Assembly: GCA_036346355.1 (NCBI GenBank)
Contig: CM070576.1
Location: 54,483,712-54,547,711 of the forward strand
From: Rhipidocladum racemiflorum
Taxonomy: Eukaryota > Streptophyta > Magnoliopsida > Poales > Poaceae
Direction of reading: 5' to 3'
Length of the DNA stretch: 64,000 nucleotides
The notes under the pieces are model-generated. The model made no database searches. It saw only the letters and a list, made by a program, of their open reading frames with translations, and had not been told where the DNA came from. Position numbers and translations under genes: made by a program. This document shows positions 1 through 11,343 of this stretch, in pieces (positions within the stretch are counted from its first letter, which is position 1; the number at the start of each line of letters is the position of its first letter).

Positions 1-1250
1 GCGCACACAACGCCGGTAGTGCCAGGGGATCCGGTACTACCGCCGTTCAGGTGCAGTAGTGCCGACCTCCGATACTACCGCCTGTCAGGTGCGGTAGTGC
101 CGACTTTGGCACGACTGAACTGAAATTTTTTGCAAATTGTCAAATTTGATTCAAATGAAGTCCAAATGATTTGAAATTTTTAGGAAACTAACTTTGGACA
201 TTTTGAAGGTTTTGAAACAAGTTTTGCTTTAAAATAATTTTCTTTTAACTCAATTTTGGCGAAATGCGCTTTGAGGCATAAAAATGAAATCGAAACTCGA
301 AAAGTCCTCAAAGTGCAATTTCAACTCGGATTTCATCCACAATTGAACCCTCATGGCTTGAAGGATTTGAAATACATTTTTGAAGCCATGACCATTATAA
401 AAACAATAGAATTCGATTTGAAAGCCAAAATCCTATATTAGGTATGTTTGAGTTAAAGCACAAATTGTTTTAGGCCAAAATATTTTCTAGAAAAGGAATT
501 TTTATTTTCAAAGCTTGTAAAACCTTTCAAATACAAAGTAGGATAGTTTTACAAACCTTTTTTTTTGCAAATTTAGGCCTTTTTAAACAAGATTTTGACT
601 TTTGTCCAAAGAAGGTCCTTTTGAAGAACCAAATGAAAACCAACAAAGTCAAATTCAATTAACACAAAGAATCAAATCAATCTTAAGAGAATGGGATAAG
701 AGTTAGAGATTTGAAACTTTATGTATGAGATTGAAATACCATTTTGGACTTAGATATAGCAAAGGATCCGGTCCAAATGGCAATACTCATTAAGTGCAAT
801 ATTTTGACCGATATAGGTCAAACTAAGATTTTCGGGGAATTTCGAAAGCAAATAACTTTTGTTTGGTTGGTCTTTTGAAAAACTTTTGAACACAAAAGAT
901 ATTAAGAATGACCAACTCTAGGAGTTTTGCTTTAAGAATATTTTCAAAATCCTTTTACTTTTAATTCTATGAAAATTATAAGTTTAAATCCAAAACAAGA
1001 TACTACTATCTGGATTTTGGGCTTGAAACTCATTTTCTTTTCAAAATAGAATTTTGGGAAGCCAAAACCTTTGGAAAATATTTCAAAGACATTTGTATAC
1101 AAATTTCAACTAGTTTTCCAAAAGATTACTAGTAAGTACACAAGTTTTGAGTTTTGGCTAAAAGGTTGATTTTGAAAATATATATTATGCACTTATATAC
1201 GTATGGGCACATATAGGGATGTGATACACATGAATATGAATTAGCACTCC
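1..1250 (-). repeat. SIRE/Maximus-type copia internal non-coding sequence
   Basis: Read on the minus strand, this block matches 16208-17400 of the plus strand, for example the shared stretches around GGGGGAGTGCTAATTCATA and CCAAAGTTAGTT. It is therefore the non-coding internal spacer of a SIRE-like Ty1-copia retrotransposon. No gag or pol frame is visible. Positions 1-110 hold a cluster of the imperfect palindrome CGGTAGTRCCG, in the place where the plus-strand relative carries ATCGGAA-type palindromes. The element runs off the left edge of the window. Confidence 0.65.
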
Positions 1251-1617
1251 CCCTAAATGTGCCACTTTAAACTTGCTCAAGATTACAATTAAAGCACAAC
1301 TAAGAAGCAAGAGCAAGCTATACATAACAAGCAATTAAATTGAATTTGCATGATACTAAAGCGTCGAAACCTACACAAGGCTAGAAGCAATAATGTAATC
1401 AATTTAAATACTTGTTACCGAGATGGTATTGGCTTAAGATAGACTTGATTATCTTCATGCTTGGCTTCGATTGCAATTGATAGTTCATTTTTCTTCTTGT
1501 GAGCTCATGAGTGATACCTAGCCGTCTAGGAGCCCTCAATCTCCAAGAATAACAAATGCAATGTGGTTTAGATCTTGGAAATGATCTCTAATGCTCAATA
1601 TGAATGCCTTTTCTTTT

Positions 1618-2238
1618 TGTCGGGGATTGGCTATCTGGCAAAAGACCACGGTGCCCCCGTGGCAAGTTGAGCACCACCGACCAGGCAGTACTGAAAGAAG
1701 ATGCTCGGGAGAATGAAACGAGCATCCCTCCTCTTCCTCCGAGCATACGCGTCCACGCCTTTACTCGTGGCAATACCAAACACCCCCACGAGCAAGCATG
1801 CTCGTGGAGACCTTGACCTACTCAGGTGTTTGGTCGGTGGACCCGGCAAGCGCTACGAAGAGGGAAGGAGACAACCAATCAGCCGAAGATCAAGGGAAAT
1901 CCTACTTGAAATTCAAACAGCGCACGAATCAAGGACGGCGGATCACAAATATGGCTACATAGCGTGATCCCAGGAGGTAGTTGCCTCCTTTGTACCTATA
2001 GTCGTAGTATTTAAACCCCCCTGAAGATCTGTGACGGGGGGGAAGAGATAGATCACAATACACTGGAGTAGGGCTGTTATCTCGGCAGAGAGAGGCCCGA
2101 ACCAGGATAATACACCGTGTCCCCCTTTCTCCCAACCTGGCATCGCTCGAACGACCTCCTCGGTCCGTACGACGGGGCTCTGTTGATCCCCCATTCAACA
2201 AGTAAGCTCGACGAGAGCCCGTTCTCCAATCGTCGACA
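1618..2238 (+). mobile_element. Solo LTR, 621 bp, TSD CTTTT
   Basis: The element begins TGTCGGGGATTGG and ends CAATCGTCGACA, with the 5-bp target duplication CTTTT at 1613-1617 and 2239-2243. There is no internal coding sequence, so it is a solo LTR, probably gypsy-type. A TATTTAAA box lies near 2008. It interrupts the minus-strand SIRE LTR. The short frames inside it are shadows. Confidence 0.75.
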
Positions 2239-2393
2239 CTTTTACTCTAGCACTAGATCTCTCTTTTGCACGCCTCACTCTATCAAGGATCACTAAGATC
2301 AAGAAGAGGGAGAAGAATGCTCAAGAATGTGGACTTGAAGCTCACAAGTTCAGCCAAAGGAGTGTGTAACCTCTCAAAGGAGGTGGAGGTGGG

Positions 2394-2401
2394 TATTTAT
2401 A
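2394..2401 (-). promoter_or_regulatory. TATA box of the minus-strand SIRE-type LTR
   Basis: The minus strand reads CTATAAATACCCACC, the same promoter block as the plus-strand LTR at 4560. Read on minus, the TATA lies downstream of an AACGGCTAGTTTTTGC-like stretch in both LTRs. Confidence 0.6.
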
Positions 2402-2445
2402 GTTTTGTGCAAAAACTAGCCGTTATACCCACACTCAACCACATA

Positions 2446-2560
2446 TCAGAACTTCCGATACCAACATCGGAACTTCCGATCTATCTAAATGTCTAGGCAC
2501 AAACAATGTCTAATGGTCGGAATAATACACATCGGAACTTCCGATTTTTACGATCGGAAA
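2446..2560. repeat. ATCGGAAcTTCCGAT palindrome cluster (minus-strand LTR, left part)
   Basis: Several copies or half-copies of the odd palindrome ATCGGAAcTTCCGAT occur within about 110 bp. The plus-strand SIRE LTR inserted into one of them: the target GAAAG is part of CGGAAAGTCCG, completed across the insertion at 9985. Confidence 0.8.
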
Positions 2561-4011
2561 GTGTAAGTACAACCTCCATTAGGTTGATCCATTAAGTTGG
2601 TTTTGGTGATTAATGACAAATCCTAATATGAGACTAATGTTTAAGTAATTACTATTTTCGTCTCATCAAGGATGATTGGTGATCATTGACAAATCTAATT
2701 TTTAATGAGACTAACATATTTATTGAGCTTATGTTTAGTAGCCTCACATTCGAATGGAAAATGGAAAACCCAAGGTATGCATTGTATCAATGTTCATTAT
2801 TTTATTGCATACTTAGGATTTAAGTTGAAGTATGAATTTCTCCACTGCTTTAACCAAAAAAAACTGTGTATCATGTTTCCCAATCCATATATTACATGGA
2901 TGCACATATTTAGGGGGAGTTCACACTCTAACTTAATGTTTCATTGTATTGATCTATTTCTCATTACCACATATAAAGGATCAAGACATTGAAACTAAAT
3001 ATTTGAGTACATATTTAACACGCCTAGTTGTAGTATACTTATAGTATCCTAGGATATGCTCCAAATCAATAAAATTGAATATGTGCATTTTGGTTCAAAG
3101 TCAACTATATGTATGCACACATACTTGTCGAGTTTATTCTATAGTTGATGGTTTAGAGTAATGATCATTTCCATACATTCCACATATTATGTATCATTAC
3201 TTTCCATCAACATGAGTATATGAAAACTCGTGTAGTTGTTATATACTCATATCAATTTACATGAACATTTAAATTGAGGTCGTTTATCTCTTAATCATCA
3301 AAGAATGCTCATCATGTGTTGGATGGTGTTCTTATGATCGATTAAGGATAATCGATAGTTCTTGAGTATAACGAAGCATTAGTTGCATCAATATACTCAA
3401 GACACAAATATTATTCATTAAATTGATTTAGGTTGTGCTCAATCATTATGGAGGCATTCATTATGTGTTAATGGAGTGCAAGAGTGATTGAGACAACCAT
3501 GCATCTTGGACTAACTATTTTCATAAGTGATTATTGAGCCAGATTAGGTCCAATGATGGCTAAGATGAAGAAACGGAACAAGGACGACATCATGAAGTGA
3601 TGAACGTCAAGAGGAGATTCCGATAAGAAGAAAAGAAAAGAAGGTTCATCAAGAGGAGATGAACAAGATATTGTGAGAGCCGGGTAATGATCCAGTAAAA
3701 GAGAAGTAGAGCTGGGTGACAATCTTGAAGAGAAGATGATCGTAAATCATGAGGACTTCAAGAGAGAGCAAAGTGACAATCCCAGGGAAATGAGTATGAC
3801 TGAAGATCATAAAGACCCCAAAGGGGATTGATCGCGTGCGGCGTCAAAGGTAACTAGATAGAGTGTCTAGTTATAGGTGTGCCGTACTATTAAGAGGGAT
3901 GCAACGTTGGTGATTTAGAAGTGTCTCTGTGCTCAAGTGTTATCTATCCTTAAATAGATGAGAGACACAACACACATCACGTACACCGGAAAGGTTTGTC
4001 TTTTTGTCTGG

Positions 4012-4505
4012 ATCGGAAGTTCCGATCAGTGTGATCGGATAGTCCGACTAAGACTTAGAAACTTTTCGAGCTGGTTCTAGTAAGAGTGCCTCTCTATGAG
4101 GATCGGATATTCCGATCTTTAGATCGGATGTTCCGATAAGTGTTAAACTCAAAAAGGGTGCTCTCTGGTCAAATCGGATGTTCCGATCGTGAAAATCGGA
4201 AGTTCCGATCAGTGTTTTTAGTTTGCAAGTGTGCTGAATTTTTGTCTGATCGGAAGTTCTGATGCAAGTTCCGATGTAAGTTCCGATGTATAGGAAGTTC
4301 CGATGTTGGATCGGAAGTTCCGATGTAGACTTAGAAACTTTTTGTAAGGTTTCTGTAAGGTCCCTCTCTGCCCAGATCGGAAGTTCTGATGCAAGTTCCG
4401 ATACATAGGAAGTTCCGATGTTAGTTCCGATGTGTTTATTGGATTGAGTTTGTTCTGGAGTTTTTGCCTGGTCGGAAGTTCTGATGTTGGGATCGGATGT
4501 TCCGA
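4012..4505. repeat. Array of ATCGGAAnTTCCGAT palindromes in SIRE LTR U3
   Basis: About a dozen full or partial copies of a 15-bp odd palindrome (ATCGGAAGTTCCGAT and variants with ATGTTCC or ATATTCC) lie just upstream of the LTR TATA box. Spacers between copies are also repeated (for example CTTAGAAACTTTT and GTGCCTCTCT). The second LTR copy at 20630-20850 has a different number of units. Confidence 0.85.
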
Positions 4506-4559
4506 TGTGTGTAAAACGGCTAGTTTTCTTGCTCCAACGGCTAGTCTTTGGGTGTGGGG

Positions 4560-4567
4560 TATAAATA
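4560..4567 (+). promoter_or_regulatory. TATA box of the SIRE solo LTR
   Basis: TATAAATACCCCCCTTGG follows the palindrome array. Its minus-strand counterpart is at 2394-2401. It is the expected LTR core promoter at the U3/R border, so the palindromes sit directly upstream of the start of transcription. Confidence 0.6.
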
Positions 4568-5159
4568 CCCCCCTTGGCCGGTTGGGAGAGTGTGTTGAGG
4601 ATATTGTTGAAGGGCTAAACAAGAGGTTGAGCTAGTGGAGTAGAGAGAATACCTTGTGATGCATTTGTTGCTCCTTGGTCATCTCATTAGCTAGAGAGAG
4701 CTCTAATCACAAGTGTTGTGATTAGGAGTGGATTGAGTTCCTTGTTTGTAACACCCCAAAAATTTGCTTTTCTTAAATTCATGTGTGATTTGGCACTTTG
4801 GTGATTTTTTGGAATTTTCTGGAATTTATTTGGATTTATTTGGAATTTATTTGAATTTATTCCATTTTGAAATAATTAAAGAATTAAACTTTGCAAATAA
4901 AAATTTATTGGAAATATTTTATTTGAGTCCCAAATGCCCTAAAATATTTTCCAGAATTTTTCTGGAATTTTTCTGAGTATTTTACTATATTTAATGAATT
5001 AAATGAATTTCTGGGAATTAATCGAATTATTAAATCGCTGGAAAAATCAACCGGGTCGAGTACTGTTCATCCGACCGAGCCCGAGTCAGACTCGAGTTCG
5101 AGTCCGACCCGAGCCACGTGGTCGAGCCGAACCCACTCGGCTGAACCCTAGCCACGTGA

Positions 5160-5890
5160 CCGTTGGATCAAGATCCAACGGCCACGAACGCGCCACGTCG
5201 CCCGAGCCCAACCCCGACCGAACCAGCCAGGTCGCCGAGCCGGACCCGAGCCCAAGCCACCCAACCGTTGGATCAAGATCCAACGGCTCGCGTGCGTCCA
5301 CGTCACCCTCTCCGTATCGCTGCCGGATTCCGCCGCCGCCCGTGCGTGGGGCCTCGTTTTCCGCGCGTATCACGGACGTCGAGGGCCTATTTAATGCGCC
5401 GCCACCCGTGTCGGATAGCTGACTTCATTGCGCACCCGTAGCCCTAGCTCACGCCGCCCGAGTCGCCGCCGGTTGCCCGCGCGAGCTCGCCGTAGTTGGT
5501 TTAGGTCTCCGCCGCGCCTCCTTGCCGTTTGCCGCCGTCTCCGTCGTCCTCGGCCGCCGTTGAGCCCAGATCCGAGTTCCTCGCGTCAAGATGCGTTCGG
5601 GAGTGCAAGTCTTCACGCCGGAGGAGTCCCGCAACGCCGCGCCGTTGGTCGCCGTTGGTCGCCGTCCCGGCTCGGCCCGGCCCGGCTCGCCAGCGTCGCC
5701 ATCGCCGAGCCGAGCTCCGTGGACCGTCGGATCTCTATCGCACGGGCCAGATCGTGCCACGTCACCCGCCGGTGAGATCCCGTTCCAAACCCTAGATCCA
5801 ATCTCAGCCGTTAGATCTAGATCGTACGGTTAGCGTTAGCCGCGTTATACGCGTTAGATTGGATCTCAACCATTGGATCTAGATCCAACG
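5160..5890. repeat. Palindromes CCGTTGGATC-n2-GATCCAACGG in the Tekay-type LTR
   Basis: Near-perfect 22-bp palindromes occur at 5160-5181 and 5265-5286, with decayed versions at about 5808-5829 and 5869-5890. Arms are CCGTTGGATC and GATCCAACGG around a 2-bp centre. They resemble in design, but not in sequence, the palindromes of the SIRE LTR. Confidence 0.8.
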
Positions 5891-7035
5891 ATCGGTCGAC
5901 GCGTTCACCCAAACGCGTGAAACCCGAATCAATCAAGCGTCGGATTTCAAACCAACGGCGGATTGCGCCACGTAGCGGGAAGCTTGACGCGCGGTCGGCC
6001 ATGCGTGGGCGTGGAGTCAGCGACACGCCGGGCCAGCGTGTCGGCGGCGACCAAACCGCGCCATGACGTCGGTGGCGTCATGGGGGCCCTGTCGGCGACC
6101 ACCCGGCCGTCGCGGTGGCGCCCGACAATGACATCACCAGTGGGTCCCACTGTCGCCGAACGGTGAGTCCCGGCCGTCGCCAAGAATGACGTCACCGATG
6201 GAGTCCCACTTGTCAGAGACACGTGAGCCGTGGACCAGGTCCACGGTGGAACCGAGCCGAGCCGTGGGCTGAGCCCGTGAACCGGCTGACGTCAGCCGTC
6301 CAATCAGAGGCTAACACGTGTCCTTACTGACGCGATAAATGAATTTCCGAAAAAGAAAATGATTTATTAATTCGAATATTGATTTCAGATTTTGATCCAA
6401 ACTTCAAACGCTTATAACTTTTGCGTTTTAACTCCGATTTGAGTGATTCAAATTTCTAAATTTGTATAAAATTGAGATCTACCTAATGATGAATTTTATT
6501 TAATTTTTGGACTAAAGTTGTTCTCTATAATATTATTTAATTGATTATTTAAACTTCAAAATGCTATAACTTTCGCGTTTAAACTCCGAATTTGACGATT
6601 CCAGTTTCTAAAAATTCATAAAATTATGCTCTCTCTATTTGTGAACTTTATTTGGATGTTTGGACACTTTTTGTCTACTGTTTTATTCATTGGTTGCTAT
6701 TTGCACGCGTTACGAGTAGACGTTGAAGTGCCGGAAGGATTCGAAGGAGAAGTATTGACCCAGGAGCCAGCTCAGGACCAAGAGCAAGTACTTTTTGAAG
6801 GCAAGTTGTGCTTTGACCATATTGATCCTATTTTGAAATCTATTTTGATTTAATTTATTGCATGCTAGTTCAATTAGAAAATACTTTATTTAATTCTGGG
6901 AAATTAGATAAATGCCAATTTGCTGTATGACACCTTGATTACTTAAATATGTGCCATGACCCCTTTTCACCCTAGTTGTGGATTATTAGTTGGACATTAT
7001 TAAATTGCCAACATGGGTTTTTAGACCGTTGTAGC

Positions 7036-7943
7036 TAGGGGTGAAAACAGAACGGAAAGTTCCCAACCGTTCCGAAGAAAAACGGAAACGGAAACGGAAA
7101 ATATCGGTACAGAAACGGAAACGGAAATTTTTTGTCGGAAACGGAAACGGAAACGGGAGAGCCAATTCAGTGAAGCGGAAGCGAGCAGAAATTCCGTATA
7201 AGTGAAACGGAAACTAAAAGCGAAATGGGCGGAAGGGAAATGGGCTTGGCCCAAAAATGAGAAGAGAGTTTATATTTATTTTCGAATTAAAATAATTTCA
7301 TAAATACAAATGGTTTTATATAAAATACTAAATAGAGTTCAAAAATTCCACAAAAATTCTCAAAAATACTTTGGAATATTTTGAACCTAGAAAAATTATT
7401 TTCAGCATATTTTTTTTATAAATAAATTAATTTTATAAATCTAATAAATGCAAAATAGTATTTATAAACTCCAGAAAATTCAAGATAAATCTCAAAAAAT
7501 CATAAATGAACATCGAATAATAATATACAAATTTTTGAGTGCTAAACCTTTGTAATTGGTGGAGCAATAGGATATCAATGATAATCATATGGATGAGGAC
7601 ATAATGATCTGATATGGAAGACAAATAATGTGCCATTAACTGACAAACTTAAGAAAAATTTTCTAGTGATATCAGTGAACATAGCACTATTCTTGTGTCC
7701 ACCTTAGAGGTGGAATGGACTATATTATTCTTGTGGTCATGTATATTGTAATTCTCTACTATGTTCTTATGGAATTTTTCGCTTTCGTTTCCGTATCCGT
7801 TCCGTTCTGATTTTGTTTCCGTCACTATCCGTGTCCGTATCCGTTTCCGGGGTTTCCGATTTCGTTTCCGTTACCGGTAAAAAATGTGAAAACGGAAACG
7901 GAACAGTCATTTACCGACCGTTTCCGTACCGTTTTCATCCTTA
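7036..7943. mobile_element. Non-autonomous hAT element, 908 bp, TSD GTTGTAGC
   Basis: The terminal inverted repeats are TAGGGGTGAAAAC on the left and the reverse complement TAAGGATGAAAAC on the right. The 8-bp target duplication GTTGTAGC is at 7028-7035 and 7944-7951. The subterminal parts are packed with CGGAAA hexamers in opposite orientation at the two ends. No transposase frame is seen. Related elements occur at 47868-48046, 50607-50975 and 54976-58290. Confidence 0.9.
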
Positions 7944-10004
7944 GTTGTAGCATATTGCTTAGACCTGCTACGTGCTCATGACATGATTTTGGACAATCAA
8001 ATGTTAATATTGACTTAATGATATATTGAACCTGTTTTGGGAAGGTATCATGTGATGTTGATGGCACGTGGTGCATGGTAATCAACTGGGGTTTGATAAA
8101 TAGCTTTTGACCGGGGCATGTGGCAAGAATGATCAGGTGGGCCAGTTGTGGCACTGGGAATATTGTTTTGGTTCTTCGGGTAGTCTTGCCCTGGTCACCC
8201 TAAGGACTTAACCATGCAAGCCTTTGAACTGAGTCAAGCGTGCAACCACTTGTCCGTAATGGGACGGACCTAGTTGATTAAGTTGCTAATAACGTACCTG
8301 TGGAACCTCTGGGTGTCAACTACACCGTTTGTGTAGTTATGCGGGGAGCGTGCAGTGTGAGGCCAGTACCCATCTAACGGTGGCTTGACCTAAACTTCGC
8401 CTTTGCTAAGGGAAGGGTTAGTGTGCAACAGGAGAGGACCACTTGTCTTTGTTAGAAGTTTAGAAAGACTTTGTTACTGAACTCGCCTTTGTGGTGTTTG
8501 ATTTGTATCTTGTGGGTAAAGTGCATAACCTCTGCAGAGTGTAAAATCTATTCGAATAGCCGTGTCCGCGGTATTGGACATCGCTCGGGAATTACAGTCA
8601 AGGGTTAGACTTTCTTGAAAATAACTTGGACTTGAAAGGTTGGGTTTGGTTTAAATAAAGATGTTGATGGAAATGTGGTTTAGGAATGGGAAAGATGTTG
8701 ATTAAACTCCTGGAAAAGTTATTGATCTTATACTTGTTTCTATTGCTTTCGAATCTACTTGTGCTACTTGTCAAATGTTGTTTTACTGCAATTATACCCT
8801 GAGCTATTCCTTTGTACTAAGCCATGCATGTAGTATATTAGTTTGCATTCTGTGCATGACTTGCTGAGTACCAAGTACTCACCCTTGCCACAATACAACA
8901 CCAGTTGAAGAAGAGTCTACACCAGCTTCGGAGGAGGAGCTTCCAGAGGAACCGTCTAACTAGGAATCGAGTCCCAGTCAGTTGCCTGTGGTATACTGGA
9001 TGGCGCCATGATGTTATCTTATTTTTCCGCTGCTATTATTTCTCTTTTAATAAGTTTCGCCCTACGAGGCGTATATTTGTAACTTGACCTTAAGGTCAAG
9101 CAACCAGTTTGGTTACCTAATTAAAGTACTTTATTAGTATCGAGTGGTATGATTGTGATATTTACCAATGTTGAGACTGTGTGCACTAGCGCGTTCCTGG
9201 ACTAGTGCTGAATACACAGAGGGTCCGGATTTGCAGATTCGGGTCCCGACATTGTTTCCTTCCCTTGTGATCTTGGTGATCCCTCTTTGAGTGAGGTGTG
9301 GGAAGTGAGAGTTAGTGCGAAGAATGAGTTAGATTGAGATACATCTTGAGCACAAGAGTTCATGTCCTAGATCATCCATTCGTTGGATTCGTTACTCTTG
9401 GAGTTCACGGCTAGGCGTCGCTCACGAGCAACCAAAGTGTGTGGTGTGCCGTGAGAAGTTTGTTGAAGGTTCGATTTCACCTCCGAAAGGGAAGAAATCA
9501 AGAAGTGAAGCCACATCTCAAGTGCGACCAAGATTGGCGAGGAATAGGGTTGGAAAAGACCCGGCTCAAGTGTGACCGAGCCTCCTCAACGAAGACGTAA
9601 GAACCTCCTTGGAGGAAGTCCGAACTTCGGTAAACAAATCATCGTGTCAATTCTTTACATGTGCTTATTGCTTTACTTTGCTATCTTGTATTGAATTGAT
9701 CTATCTAGGGTTGATTACTTCGCTAGCTAGCTTTACCTCAAAATGTTGATACTTGCTTGTGCTAGCTTTGAGTAGAATTAATTTGTGTTTAGGCGTAATT
9801 CGTTTTGCAATTCTCTAGACTCTGTTCTAATCGGATATTCCGACCTCGTATCGGACATTCCGATTAGACACCGGAACCTCCGACTCCATATCGGAAGTTC
9901 CGATCTCTTTTCCGCTGCTTTGTTTTAGAAAATTGTAAATTGCCTATTCACCCCCCCTCTAGGCGTCCATCCTCGATCCTTTCAGAAAGTCCGATGTTTA
10001 CAGA

Positions 10005-10380
10005 GAGTAACCTATAAGAAATTCTCTCACGAATTTTTCAAAGTCCAAATCGGAATGTCCGATGCACAAATCGGAACATCCGATGTTTCCAGAGAGCACC
10101 CTTTTCAGAACTTACACGTATCGGAACTTCAGAAGAATACAAAGAGTGCCCTTTTTTGATTTAACACTAATCGGAACATCCGATCCAAAATATCGAAATG
10201 TCCGATCTGTCTAGAAATCACCCTTTATGGAAAAAGACCTGGTCAGAACTTCCGATCCAAAATATCAGAACTTCCTATCTGAGTTAGGGGCTTCGGACTC
10301 AGGCACAACTAATCACCGGAACTTCTGATGCATCGGAACATCCTAACTAAAATCGGAATGTCCGACCTAAACTTTAAAAG
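10005..10380. repeat. ATCGGAA-type palindrome array (minus-strand LTR, right part)
   Basis: Many copies of ATCGGAAcaTCCGAT-like palindromes and half-sites lie in the right-hand piece of the minus-strand SIRE LTR. They correspond to the array at 4012-4505 of the plus-strand LTR, with more decay. Confidence 0.8.
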
Positions 10381-10700
10381 AAATCACTCCGGTGAAAGTG
10401 TCGTGACTTTGTGTCTCTCAACTAATTTGGCTAGCATTCATGTGAGCATAGAGACTAATCCTAGATCAATTACAATGCATCTCTCTTAATAGTACGGCAT
10501 ACCTATGACTCAATAAAAATTTAAAATACATTTAAATGACACCGTTTTTCTTTCTTGTTCCTTTTTGAGGGTATCCATCGTTCGTAGATGATCTCACCTT
10601 GGGACTTTTACCTGTTCACAAACTCATTGAACGCATTAGTCCCTTTAATCGTTTGTCATTAATCATCTAAAACTCACTTAGGGGCCTAGATGCACTTTCA

Positions 10701-11065
10701 GTGCCGTACAGTAATCTGTACGTAATTTGAGTTGATTGCTAAAATGGATGTAATGCTTGTGATGACCTGTAATAGCTTTTTTCAGAGGGCATGGCTAGCA
10801 TTTTCTGAGGCTAGCCAATAAACAGAAAAAGGACGATATGTGGGAAAACTTATCACATATGGTTCTAATTAGAAACCGTTTGATATGTTACTATATCACA
10901 GATGGTTATAATTAAAAATTGTCTGTGATGTCGTATATCACAAACGGTTTGGAAACCATTTGTGATGTGATATTCCATAACATCACTTGCACATGGTTAT
11001 GGACGGTTTGAAAAATCATCTGTGATGACGGTTCCAAACCGTTTGTGATTACCTTTTCTTTAGTG
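10701..11065 (-). mobile_element. Truncated CACTA transposon end
   Basis: The right end reads CTTTTCTTTAGTG on plus, that is CACTAAAGAAAAG inward on minus, followed by GTG at 11066-11068 as a possible 3-bp duplication. Several subterminal copies of CACAAACGGTTT and its inverse lie within 250 bp, as expected for CACTA elements. The left part stops at the SIRE LTR boundary at 10700. No transposase is present. Confidence 0.7.
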
Positions 11066-11068
11066 GTG

Positions 11069-11343
11069 ATAGGAACTTCTTGCCATGGTTTTTCAAAGAT
11101 GTGAACAACTTGTGGGGCCTTGAACTACAGGATGGTGGTGGTTCGACCACAGCGTCGACACTCTGCAAGCTAAGGTACTCCTGTAGCTATCTCCCATGGA
11201 CGCCTATGTTGTTAGATTCATAGGGTTTCCATGAGTTCACCGGGTTCACGATCAAGTTGGAGGAGGATGCCTTGTGGTAAAGCGCCACCAGCGTCGGCCA
11301 TGGAGGTGCCTGGTGACTGTAGCGGCACGAGCTCATCGTTTAC
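11069..11343. other. Unassigned 275-bp segment
   Basis: The sequence contains a gene-like stretch (AACTTGTGGGGCCTTGAAC and following), but no frame long enough to name. With 15919-16207 it forms the interrupted host site of the long solo LTR at 11344-15918. Confidence 0.4.

Larger units (their letters stand above)
4747..9251 (+). mobile_element. Tekay/RIRE3-type gypsy solo LTR, 4505 bp, TSD TTGTT
   Basis: It begins TGTAACACCCCAAAAATTTG and ends GGGTCCCGACA, typical of the very long LTRs of Tekay-clade chromoviruses in grasses. The target duplication TTGTT is at 4742-4746 and 9252-9256. No gag-pol is present between, so it is a solo LTR. It contains clustered palindromes (5160-5890) and was invaded by a hAT element at 7036-7943. 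The GC-rich open frames between 5000 and 6220 on both strands are frame shadows over this LTR. Confidence 0.88.
2562..9984 (+). mobile_element. SIRE-type copia solo LTR (about 2.9 kb) with nested Tekay LTR; TSD GAAAG
   Basis: It starts TGTAAGTACAACCTCC and ends CCTCGATCCTTTCA. The target duplication GAAAG is at 2557-2561 and 9985-9989. Removing the nested 4747-9251 element and its TSD leaves an LTR of about 2.9 kb, and no internal domain is present, so this is a solo LTR. The first 1.6 kb is nearly identical to 19181-20863, where the same LTR follows a polypurine tract. That assigns the LTR start and the plus orientation. The small frames here, including the one at 2705-2992, are repeated in the second LTR copy and are not genes. 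Confidence 0.88.
1251..10700 (-). mobile_element. Minus-strand SIRE-type LTR, split by nested insertions
   Basis: The surviving pieces are about 1251-1617, 2239-2561 and 9990-10700. On the minus strand the LTR starts TGAAAGTGCATCTAGGCC at 10700, a start typical of these grass copia LTRs. The right piece matches the plus-strand LTR in reverse, including the segment around GTACGGCA with AAGAGGGATGCA. The left piece carries the same promoter block (TATAAATACCC on minus). ATCGGAA palindromes lie in both inner pieces. The 3' boundary of this LTR near 1251-1500 is not clear, and no TSD could be matched because the other end is outside the window or rearranged. Confidence 0.6.

Noticed and set aside
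2705..2992. 95-residue frame conserved between 2705-2992 and 19324-19611
   Set aside because: Conservation reflects two near-identical LTR copies, not selection. It begins mid-LTR and has no domain.
4012..4505. Heat-shock element or CRISPR-like repeat array
   Set aside because: GAAcTTC has one base between half-sites, not the two of GAAnnTTC, and the copies are irregularly spaced palindromes in a plant LTR.
5003..6222. Long GC-rich open frames on both strands
   Set aside because: They lie inside the Tekay-type LTR, overlap in several frames and consist of proline/arginine-rich low-complexity sequence driven by GC content and palindromes.
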